From contig NZ_CP035501.1 in assembly GCF_004135585.1 (NCBI RefSeq), forward strand, positions 3,605,501 through 3,669,500: a DNA stretch of 64,000 nucleotides, given 5' to 3'. This DNA comes from Sphingosinicella sp. BN140058. GTDB taxonomy: Bacteria; Pseudomonadota; Alphaproteobacteria; Sphingomonadales; Sphingomonadaceae. The notes under the pieces were generated by a model that searched no databases, was not told where the DNA came from, and saw only the letters and a list, made by a program, of their open reading frames with translations. The translations under genes were made by a program, and so were the position numbers. Positions 43,712 to 50,681 of this stretch are shown in pieces. Each line of letters begins with the position of its first letter. Position 1 is the first letter of the stretch.

Positions 43712-44367
43712 TGCTTCGCAAGGGTTTCGGCTTCGAGGTCAAGGACGTCTCAGACGAGGGCGTTGTCGAGGGCTATGGCAGCGTCTTCGGCGGCGCGCCC
43801 GATTCTTATGGCGACATCGTCCGGCGTGGTGCCTTTGCCGATACGCTGGCGAAGCATGCCGCCGAGGGCACGATGCCGCTGATGCTCTGGGGGCATCAGG
43901 CGGGTGAGGTACCGATCGGCCAGTGGGACGAAATGGCCGAGGACCGGAAGGGCCTGTTCGTCAAAGGCAGGATCGATATCGAGGATCCGCTCGGCAGCCG
44001 GGTGCACCGGGCACTGAAGGCACGCCGCACCCGTGGGCTGTCGATCGGCTACGAGACGATCGCCAGCGAGCCGGATGCCAAGCGCGAGCATGTTCGGCAC
44101 CTGACGAAGCTGGATCTTTGGGAGGTATCTCCGGTCAACTTTCCGGCGCAGCGCCGGGCCCAGGTGACCGGCGTCAAAGCTACCATCGAAGCCGGGCAGT
44201 TGCCCTCGCTTCCCGAGTTCGAGGAGTTCCTGCGCGAGGCAGGCTTCACGAAGACGCAGGCCACCGCGATCGCGGGCAAGGGCCTGTCCCATCTGCTCCG
44301 GGGTGAGCCCGGCAGAGACCAAGCCGCCGACTTCTGGTCGGCACTGCGGGCGCAATCCGGCGCCTGA
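43708..44367 (+). CDS. HK97-family prohead maturation protease
   Basis: A 219-residue U35-type serine protease that trims the capsid scaffold. GYGSVFGGAPDSYGDIV, the catalytic His in LMLWGHQAGEVPIG and Ser in RGLSIGYET are visible, and WEVSPVNFPA is typical. Tandem ATG at 43,708/43,711; the first overlaps the portal stop. Confidence 0.93.
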   Translation: MMLRKGFGFEVKDVSDEGVVEGYGSVFGGAPDSYGDIVRRGAFADTLAKHAAEGTMPLMLWGHQAGEVPIGQWDEMAEDRKGLFVKGRIDIEDPLGSRVHRALKARRTRGLSIGYETIASEPDAKREHVRHLTKLDLWEVSPVNFPAQRRAQVTGVKATIEAGQLPSLPEFEEFLREAGFTKTQATAIAGKGLSHLLRGEPGRDQAADFWSALRAQSGA

Positions 44368-44389
44368 TCTCACCCCGAAGGGAAAGAAC

Positions 44390-45793
44390 ATGAAAATTCG
44401 GTCGCTACTTGCGGCAGCGTTCGCGCTCGCCGCCACCTTCCTTGTCGTCCTCGATCCGGCTGCGGCTTCTGCCGGAGATCTGCTCAGCCTGACCGGCCTC
44501 GGTGCCCTAGTTGCGACCGGCGCGGGCGGTTCGGCTCGCCTCGCAATGTCGGCGCTCGAGCGCCGCATGGGCCGCTTCATGCGCGGTCCGGACGGTCACG
44601 ATACCAAGACGGCGGCCGAGCTCGCCGCCGAAGTGAAAACTGCGTTTCAGGCGCAGCACGACGCCGTGAAGGCGATCGCCGAGGAAGCGCTGGGCAAGGC
44701 GAACGCCGGCGAGACGCTGACCACCGGGCTGAAGGAAAAGGCCGACGAGGCGCTGACCAAGCTCAATGAGCTGAAGGCGCGTGTCGAGGATGCCGAGCAG
44801 AAGCTGGCCAGGCGCATCACGGCGGACGATAATCGTGCCCAGAGCGCCGGCGAGCGCTTCGTCAACGACGAGGGCTTCAAGTCCTTCGCGGGTCAGACCC
44901 GCCCTCGCGGCCGCTACATCGCCGAGGTGAAGGACATCACCTCCCTGACCACGGATGCAGCCGGCTCAGCGGGTGCGCTGATCCAGACCGATCGCCGCGG
45001 CCTCGTCGCTGAACTGCCGCAGCGCCGCATGACCGTTCGCGCACTGCTCGCGCCCGGTACCACCGCCAGCAGCTCGATCGAATATGATCGGGAGAAGGTC
45101 TTCACCAACAACGCTGCACCGGTTGCCGAGGGCGTTACCAAGCCGCAGTCGGAGCTGCAGTTCGAAGATGCGACCGCAACGGTTCGGACGATCGCCCACT
45201 GGATGCGCACCTCGGTGCAGATCCTTGCCGATGCACCAGGCCTGCGGTCGATCATCGATCAGCGTCTCCGCTACGGCCTAGCGTTCGTCGAGGAAGGCCA
45301 GCTGCTGAACGGTTCCGGCACCGGCCAGAACCTGCCGGGTCTCGTGACCAACGCTACCGCCTACGCGGCACCGGGCAGCCTCGTCGCTTCGACGCCCGTC
45401 GACGTGGTGCGCCTCATGATCCTGCAGGTTGCGCTCGCCGAGTACCCGGCCAACGGCGTCGTCATGAACCCGATCGATATGGCAGCGATCGAGATGTCGA
45501 AGGATGCCGCCGGCGCGTACCTGATCGGCGATCCGCAGGGCACGATCCAGAAGCGGCTGTGGGGCCTTCCCGTCGTCGAGACGCAGGCGATCGGCGTCGA
45601 CAAGGCGCTGGTCGGCGCCTTCGATCTCGCCGCGCAGATCTTCGACCGGCAGGATGCCACCGTCGAAGTCTCGACCGAGGATCAGGACAACTTCGTCAAG
45701 AACAAGGTGACGATCCGCGCCGAGGAGCGCCTGGCGCTGGCGATCTATCGTCCGCAGGCGATCGTCTACGGCGATCTCGGCCGCGTCCCCTAA
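44390..45793 (+). CDS. Major capsid protein, HK97 fold, with signal-peptide-like N-terminus
   Basis: A 467-residue capsid protein. The HK97-fold part (from about 190: GALIQTDRRGLVAELPQRRM to DQDNFVKNKVTIRAEERLAL) is clear. Before it is a scaffold-like helical delta domain (about 75-160, KTAFQAQHDAVKAIAEEALG). Unusually, the first 27 residues (MKIRSLLAAAFALAATFLVV) look exactly like a signal peptide with a second hydrophobic patch after it. The start at 44,390 has a good GAAGGG ribosome site, and a later ATG at 44,546 would omit this region. The protease would remove the N-terminus in any case. Confidence 0.92.
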   Translation: MKIRSLLAAAFALAATFLVVLDPAAASAGDLLSLTGLGALVATGAGGSARLAMSALERRMGRFMRGPDGHDTKTAAELAAEVKTAFQAQHDAVKAIAEEALGKANAGETLTTGLKEKADEALTKLNELKARVEDAEQKLARRITADDNRAQSAGERFVNDEGFKSFAGQTRPRGRYIAEVKDITSLTTDAAGSAGALIQTDRRGLVAELPQRRMTVRALLAPGTTASSSIEYDREKVFTNNAAPVAEGVTKPQSELQFEDATATVRTIAHWMRTSVQILADAPGLRSIIDQRLRYGLAFVEEGQLLNGSGTGQNLPGLVTNATAYAAPGSLVASTPVDVVRLMILQVALAEYPANGVVMNPIDMAAIEMSKDAAGAYLIGDPQGTIQKRLWGLPVVETQAIGVDKALVGAFDLAAQIFDRQDATVEVSTEDQDNFVKNKVTIRAEERLALAIYRPQAIVYGDLGRVP

Positions 45794-45822
45794 GCCCGGC
45801 CCGGGGCTCGGCGATGCCGGGC
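45794..45822. terminator. Hairpin after the capsid gene
   Basis: GCCCGGC/GCCGGGC stem around a 15-nt loop, directly following the capsid stop and 33 bp before the next gene. Probably protects or partly terminates the capsid message so that capsid is made in excess. Confidence 0.45.
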
Positions 45823-45855
45823 CCTACCACCTGACGTTGCACCAGGAGACTTGAG

Positions 45856-46134
45856 ATGACGATCAAGGCAGTGTTGCTGAAGCCGCTCGACGGCGTTCCG
45901 GAGGGCAAGGTCCGCACGTTCACCAAGGCCGACTTCGAAACGCTCGTCGGCCTGCACGCGGTGCGTGCCGCGACCGACGACGAGATCGCTGCGGCCGAGG
46001 GCAGCTCCGGCGAATCGCCCGACGCCGCAGACCGCAAGTCGGACACTCCGCCGGAAAACAAGATGGAGCCTGCGCCCAACAACAAGGACGTCCAGGCTGC
46101 GGCCTCGCGCCGTCGCACGCAAGGAACCAACTGA
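45856..46134 (+). CDS. Small head-module protein, 92 aa
   Basis: The N-terminal half (MTIKAVLLKPLDGVPEGKVR, then TFTKADFETLVGLHAVRAA) is ordered, the rest is a hydrophilic disordered tail (SSGESPDAADRKSDTPPENK). Located where phages often encode a head decoration or a short connector protein. No family recognised. Shares 1 nt with the next start. Confidence 0.65.
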   Translation: MTIKAVLLKPLDGVPEGKVRTFTKADFETLVGLHAVRAATDDEIAAAEGSSGESPDAADRKSDTPPENKMEPAPNNKDVQAAASRRRTQGTN

Positions 46135-47738
46135 TGGCCCGCGGCTCCGCTCGCGCCCGCGCTTTCGTCGCTTCGCAGGGCGGAGCCGCGACCCTCAAGC
46201 CGCTCGGCCTCGGCGGGAGCGCCGTTGCCGGTTCCGCCGTCACGATCCCGATCCTCGGCGCCACGCCGGGCTCGACGCTCACCTCGAGCACGTTGCCCAT
46301 CGGCCTGACCCTCAACAGCGCGGCACGGACGATCACCGGTTCGCCGGCGGCCGCAGGCTCCACCGCCGTGACGATCACCGAAACGCTGGGCGGTGCGATC
46401 GGCACGCCCAAGGCGAGCGCGGTGACGCTGACCGTGGCACCGCTGCCGGCGATCGCCGCGGCCCCGGATGAGGTGCTGCGCAGCTCGCAACTGCCGTCCC
46501 GCGGCCTCATCCCCAACCGCCGGCTGCCGCATGTCGTCACCACGCTGACCGACAGCCGCGGGCTGATCTACAACGATCGCACCACGCAGCGGCAGAAGGG
46601 CGGCAACTTCGCGCTGAACTGGGCGAACGCCCTGCTCGGCCAGCGCATGGTCATGCTGCCAACCTATGGCACCGCGGGCTTTCGCTCGGACCAGCTGCTG
46701 CCTTTCCTCCCGGCGGCGATCGATAGCGGCGCCGGCCTGCTCTACGTCCAGTGCGGCGTGAACGATCTGACCGCAGGGGTGCTCGCCCCGGCGATCTTCG
46801 CGAACATCGTCACCATCACCGAGGCGGCGCGTGCCGCCGGCATGCTGGTGGTGATCGAGGCCGAGGTCGGCCAGAACGGGATGACGACGACGCAGCTCGT
46901 CAATCTGTTCGAGCTGAACGCGCGCCTGTATGATTATTGCGAGGGGCGGCCCGGAGTTTACCTGCACGATGCCCGCCTGGCCGTGATGGATCACGGCGCC
47001 AGCAGCACGGCGCTGAACTACAAGGCCGGCTTCGCGCCGGACGGGCTGCACATTCAGGGTCGGGGCGGCCTCTATTGGGGCGAGAGCCTTGCGGCGCTGA
47101 TCGGCGCGATCGTGCCCCCACGCCATGGCGTGCGGATCCACGATCGCACGCAGCTGCCGGCGAACGGTCGTTTCCAGCTGGTGCCGAACCCGATCTTCCG
47201 GGATGCGGCGACCGGCGGCACGCTCGACGCCGGCATGACGGGGACGCTGCCATCGTCGGTCTACGCCGGGCGCTCCGCAGGATCGCCCACGGCGACCTTC
47301 TCGACCCAGGCGGATGCCGACGGCCTCGGCAACAACATCGTCGCCGCCTGCACCTTCGCCGCCGCCGGCGACAGCATCGTCGTTTCGCAGCAGCTCAATC
47401 TCGCCGACTGGCTGCCCGGCGACATCGTCGAAGCCGCCGCGGTGATCGCAGTCACCGGCACGCCCACCGGCTTCTCGCAGGTCTATCTGAACATGCAGAG
47501 CCAGGGCGACAGCGTCACCACGCAGCTGCTCGATGGTGCCTCGGTCACCAGCAGCGCGCTCGGGCCAGACAAGGCGTTCGAGGTGACGCTGAAGACGCGG
47601 CCGTTCACCGTGCCGAACTACACGTCGAAAACTGCCATGCGCTGCCAGATCTACATCAACGGCAGCGGCGCCGGCTCCGCCACCGTCGTCATCAAGCAGA
47701 TGTCGATCAAGCGCCGCCTCGGCCCGTCGCTTGCTTGA
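46134..47738 (+). CDS. SGNH-hydrolase-domain virion protein with Ig-like domain
   Basis: A 534-residue protein. An N-terminal Ig-like beta domain of the putative-Ig type (about 30-105, STLPIGLTLNSAARTITGSP). Then an SGNH/GDSL esterase domain with block I Ser141 (TLTDSRG), block II Gly (GTAGFRSDQ), block III Gly208/Asn210 (CGVNDL) and block V Asp303/His306 (APDGLHIQ). A C-terminal jelly-roll-like domain (about 345-525) could bind carbohydrate. It would remove acyl groups from a polysaccharide. Lying between the capsid and connector genes it may be a capsid decoration rather than a tail enzyme. ATG overlaps the previous stop by 1 nt. Confidence 0.8.
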   Translation: MARGSARARAFVASQGGAATLKPLGLGGSAVAGSAVTIPILGATPGSTLTSSTLPIGLTLNSAARTITGSPAAAGSTAVTITETLGGAIGTPKASAVTLTVAPLPAIAAAPDEVLRSSQLPSRGLIPNRRLPHVVTTLTDSRGLIYNDRTTQRQKGGNFALNWANALLGQRMVMLPTYGTAGFRSDQLLPFLPAAIDSGAGLLYVQCGVNDLTAGVLAPAIFANIVTITEAARAAGMLVVIEAEVGQNGMTTTQLVNLFELNARLYDYCEGRPGVYLHDARLAVMDHGASSTALNYKAGFAPDGLHIQGRGGLYWGESLAALIGAIVPPRHGVRIHDRTQLPANGRFQLVPNPIFRDAATGGTLDAGMTGTLPSSVYAGRSAGSPTATFSTQADADGLGNNIVAACTFAAAGDSIVVSQQLNLADWLPGDIVEAAAVIAVTGTPTGFSQVYLNMQSQGDSVTTQLLDGASVTSSALGPDKAFEVTLKTRPFTVPNYTSKTAMRCQIYINGSGAGSATVVIKQMSIKRRLGPSLA

Positions 47739-47762
47739 ACCGCCACCGCCAGGGGACGCCAC

Positions 47763-48338
47763 GTGAGATATTCGATCAGGACCGTCACGGCGGCCAACGA
47801 AATCCCGCTGCCGTTCGATCTGGCGGAGGCGTTCAAGCATCTCGAGGTGCCGGAGCTGGCCGACGATCCCGCCGAGCAGATCAACGTCGAAGGTCTGCTG
47901 CGCACCGCCATGGATGCGGTGGAGCGGTTCACCAGCCAGGTGCTGACGCCGCGCTTGATGGAGATCTCGCTCGGCGGCTTCCCGGCGGTGCCGGAGCTGA
48001 TCTCGATCCCGCGGGATCCGGTCACGGGTGTGACGGCGATCGCCTACACAGACGTCGACGGCGCCGCGGTGGACCTGACGGTAGCGGATTGGCGCTGGAG
48101 CGAGTCGGCCGCCGACGTCGTCATGCCTGCCTTCCGCGCGTCCTGGCCGAGGGCCGCGACCGAGCTGGGCGCTGTGCGGATCCGCTTCGAGGCTGGCTAT
48201 GACGTTGGCCTGGCGCCGGCGTCGCTGATCGGCGCCGTGAAGCTGACCTTGGGGCACCTGTTCGCGAACCGCGAGGGCGGCGACATGCCGGAAGGCGCGA
48301 TCCGCCTGTGCAGGCCGCTGCGGCGGATCACGCTCTGA
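47763..48338 (+). CDS. Head-tail connector protein (gp6-like)
   Basis: A 191-residue protein matching the pattern of HK97 gp6-like connectors: LPFDLAEAFKHLEVPELADD, VEGLLRTAMDAVERFTSQVL, and IGAVKLTLGHLFANREGG. Forms the ring beneath the portal. GTG start with an AGGGGA sequence upstream. 1-nt overlap with the next gene. Confidence 0.88.
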   Translation: MRYSIRTVTAANEIPLPFDLAEAFKHLEVPELADDPAEQINVEGLLRTAMDAVERFTSQVLTPRLMEISLGGFPAVPELISIPRDPVTGVTAIAYTDVDGAAVDLTVADWRWSESAADVVMPAFRASWPRAATELGAVRIRFEAGYDVGLAPASLIGAVKLTLGHLFANREGGDMPEGAIRLCRPLRRITL

Positions 48339-48670
48339 TGCCGGCGGTGCCGGCGGGCAAGCGCGATCGGCGCATCGTGGTGGAGCGACAGAGCATCGCC
48401 GTCGGCGACTACGGGCAGCCGAAGGCGCCGGCCTGGTCGACGTTCCTGAGCCTCTCAGCCCAGGTGGTGAACCAGAGCGGCCAGGAGCGGCGCGAGGCTG
48501 CGCAGGAGCGGTCGACGGTTTCTGCCACGTTTCGTGTGCGCCAGGGCACGAAGACGGCCTCGATCGGGGTGCAGGACCGGATCCGCTACGATGGCGGGCT
48601 CTGGGACATCACCAGCAATGTCGCGCTCGGCCTTTCCGATCGCGAGATCACGGCGACCCGGCAGCCCTGA
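48338..48670 (+). CDS. Head closure / head-tail joining protein
   Basis: A 110-residue beta-barrel-type head closure protein: KRDRRIVVERQSIAVGDYGQ, PAWSTFLSLSAQVVNQSGQE, and IRYDGGLWDITSNVALG are typical. Follows the connector as in most siphophages; 1-nt overlaps on both sides. Confidence 0.85.
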   Translation: MPAVPAGKRDRRIVVERQSIAVGDYGQPKAPAWSTFLSLSAQVVNQSGQERREAAQERSTVSATFRVRQGTKTASIGVQDRIRYDGGLWDITSNVALGLSDREITATRQP

Positions 48671-49104
48671 TGGCGCGGCGGCGGGGAGGAGGAGCGCGGA
48701 TCGAAGGGGTCCGCGAGTGCAGCGCTGCGCTCAGCAGCCTGTCGAAAGGCGTGGCGCGCGGTGTCGGCAGGCGCGCCCTGCAGGTGCCGGCGGATATGCT
48801 GGTCACGGCCGTGAAGAAGAACGCAGCCGCGATCCGGTTCACCGGTGCGCTCGAGGAATCTATTGAGAAGCGGCCCGAGCGGGCACGCCGCGGGCGGCCG
48901 CAGGTGCAGGTTCGGGCGAACGACATCGCAGCGATCCAGGACGAATTCGGCAACAGCCGCATGGCGGCGCAGCCCTTCTTCCGCCCGGCGGTGGAGAGCG
49001 AGAAAGGCGTGATGTTCGAGGCTTTCGCTGCCGCGCTGAAGGACGAGACGGACAAGGCAGTCGCCCGGGCGGCGAAGCGCGCGGCGAAGAAGGCGCAGGG
49101 ATAG
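48670..49104 (+). CDS. HK97 gp10-family tail completion protein
   Basis: A 144-residue basic protein with the gp10 pattern ALQVPADMLVTAVKKNAAAI and the conserved end MAAQPFFRPAVESEKGVMFE. Takes part in closing the head-tail interface. Confidence 0.85.
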   Translation: MARRRGGGARIEGVRECSAALSSLSKGVARGVGRRALQVPADMLVTAVKKNAAAIRFTGALEESIEKRPERARRGRPQVQVRANDIAAIQDEFGNSRMAAQPFFRPAVESEKGVMFEAFAAALKDETDKAVARAAKRAAKKAQG

Positions 49105-49106
49105 AC

Positions 49107-49544
49107 ATGGCGGACATGCAAAGCGCGCTGCGCGCCCGGCTGATCGCCGCGGCGCCGGTGGCGGCGATCGTCGCGCCCTTTGCGCCGGCAGGCGCGACGC
49201 CGACCAAGGCCGTGTTCTGGGGCTTGCGGCCGCAGGGCAGCGGCTTGCCGGCGCTGGTGCTGACGATCGTCACCGGATCGCGGCCCCAGCACCTGAAAGG
49301 GTTCCAGTCGCTCCGAGCGACCACGGTGCAGATCGACGCGTGGGCCGACGACTTCGACACCGCCAAGGCGCTGATCGAGGTGGCGATCGCCGCCGTGCTG
49401 CAGCCCGGCACCTTCGCCGGCATCAAGTTCGGCCGTGCGACCGACATCGGCGAGCCGCGTGCGCTCGGCGAGCAGACGAGCACGGATTATCTTCACCGCC
49501 AGTCGGTCGACCTGACCATCTGGCATTACGCGCAGGAGGACTAA
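49107..49544 (+). CDS. Tail terminator-like DUF3168 protein
   Basis: A 145-residue protein of the DUF3168 type: MQSALRARLIAAAPVAAIVA, LVLTIVTGSRPQHLKGFQSL, and TTVQIDAWADDFDTAKALIE. Such proteins cap the tail tube at the head end. Two base pairs after the gp10-like gene. Confidence 0.87.
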   Translation: MADMQSALRARLIAAAPVAAIVAPFAPAGATPTKAVFWGLRPQGSGLPALVLTIVTGSRPQHLKGFQSLRATTVQIDAWADDFDTAKALIEVAIAAVLQPGTFAGIKFGRATDIGEPRALGEQTSTDYLHRQSVDLTIWHYAQED

Positions 49545-49545
49545 G

Positions 49546-49992
49546 ATGGCAGGCGAGACGCAGGAAGCCGCCCATGGCTGGGGCGGCGAATTCCACTTTC
49601 ACGACGGAACGGCGCTCTACGAGGCCGTCGAAGTCGTCGGCTTCGATCTGCCCGACGACGAGATCGAGGAAATCGAGAAGACGCACCTGAAATCGCCGGG
49701 CAAGCGCCGGGAATTCATGTCCGGCCTGATCGACGGCGGCGAGGTCGAGGTGCGCCTCAACTATCGCCCCGGCTCCGATACCGACATCAAGATTCGGGCG
49801 TGGAAGGCCCTCGGCAATTCGCGCGCCGTGCGGTTCATCATCCCGGACGAGGTCGGAGATCCCGCCTGGCAGGTCGACACCAGCTCGATCTGCCGCGGCT
49901 ATCCCGGCGTGACGGTCGAAGCCGGCACGAAGATGGAAGCGACCCTGCGTCTCCGGATCACCGGCGATCAGACGCAAGCAGCGGCGGCCTGA
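49546..49992 (+). CDS. Major tail tube protein
   Basis: A 148-residue tube protein: WGGEFHFHDGTALYEAVEVV, KTHLKSPGKRREFMSGLIDG, and an ending TKMEATLRLRITGD. The pattern GEVEVRLNYRPGSDTD fits the phage tail tube family. Precedes the chaperone genes as expected. Confidence 0.85.
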   Translation: MAGETQEAAHGWGGEFHFHDGTALYEAVEVVGFDLPDDEIEEIEKTHLKSPGKRREFMSGLIDGGEVEVRLNYRPGSDTDIKIRAWKALGNSRAVRFIIPDEVGDPAWQVDTSSICRGYPGVTVEAGTKMEATLRLRITGDQTQAAAA

Positions 49993-49994
49993 TC

Positions 49995-50402
49995 ATGGCG
50001 ACAGGAACGGTCGCGCACGCGACGAAGGACGGCCGCACGCTGTTGTTCTTCTACGACTTCGACGCCCTCGTTCTGGCGGAAGATGCAGCGGACATGGCGC
50101 TAAGCGATCTTCTCGCAAGCATGGCGAGCGGCTCGCCGCGGATGAAGGTGGTTCGCTCCCTCATCTGGGCCGGTCTCCGCACCTTTCAGGAGGAAATCAG
50201 TCTGAAGGACGTCGGCGCGCTGATGCTTAGCGAGGGCGATGCTCTTGGCGCCGCCATGGGCAAGGCGATCACCGCGGCGATGCCGCAGCTCAAGCCTGCT
50301 GGAGGGGCAGCTAAGACCGAAAACCCTCGGAAGCCGGCGAGCAAGGCTCGTCAGGCTGGGACTGGGACGCGCTCCTCGGCGCGTGGGTCGAGGAAGGTCT
50401 AG
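49995..50402 (+). CDS. Tail assembly chaperone, N-terminal part (gpG-like)
   Basis: A 135-residue protein in the lambda G position, between tail tube and tape measure. ALVLAEDAADMALSDLLASM and RSLIWAGLRTFQEEISLKDV fit the chaperone class seen in gene transfer agents and related phages. Its last part (after about residue 105) is Lys/Arg/Ser-rich and looks like read-out past a frameshift site. The alternative frame continues into the next entry. Confidence 0.8.
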   Translation: MATGTVAHATKDGRTLLFFYDFDALVLAEDAADMALSDLLASMASGSPRMKVVRSLIWAGLRTFQEEISLKDVGALMLSEGDALGAAMGKAITAAMPQLKPAGGAAKTENPRKPASKARQAGTGTRSSARGSRKV

Positions 50403-50671
50403 AGCCGGACAGCTTCTGGCGGCAGACGCCGCGCTCCTTCGAAATAGTCATGGGTGCGCGGATCAAGGGGCAGCGCGAGCGCATCATCACGCTGGCCCAC
50501 CAGATCGAGGCGATGGCTCGCCAGAAGAAGCTCAACCCGCTGGCGAAATACCTTCAGCACAAGAAGCGCGCGCACGGCGGCGGCGATGCCGCCGTCGTCG
50601 GGATGCTCGAGGACCTGAGGGCCAAGGGCATGCACGTGAAGATCACCCGGCTGAAGCCGGCAAGCACATAG
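50315..50671 (+). CDS. Tail chaperone frameshift extension (gpT-like)
   Basis: The -1 frame opens after a stop at 50,312-50,314 and reads WDWDALLGAWVEEGLEPDSF, then WRQTPRSFEIVMGARIKGQR, ending VKITRLKPAST. Its only internal ATG is at 50,450, in mid-domain and without a ribosome site, so expression by -1 frameshifting from the G-like frame is more likely. The best slippery candidate is C-GAA-AAC at 50,318-50,324, giving a fused product of about 225 residues. This G/GT scheme is conserved in long-tailed phages; the exact site is inferred. Confidence 0.7.
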   Translation, partial: DRKPSEAGEQGSSGWDWDALLGAWVEEGLEPDSFWRQTPRSFEIVMGARIKGQRERIITLAHQIEAMARQKKLNPLAKYLQHKKRAHGGGDAAVVGMLEDLRAKGMHVKITRLKPAST

Positions 50672-50681
50672 GGAGGCGAGT

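Noticed and set aside
45696..48257. 853-codon open frame on the minus strand across capsid, SGNH and connector genes
   Set aside because: High GC makes long antisense frames; codon composition and lack of motifs mark it as a shadow of the head genes.
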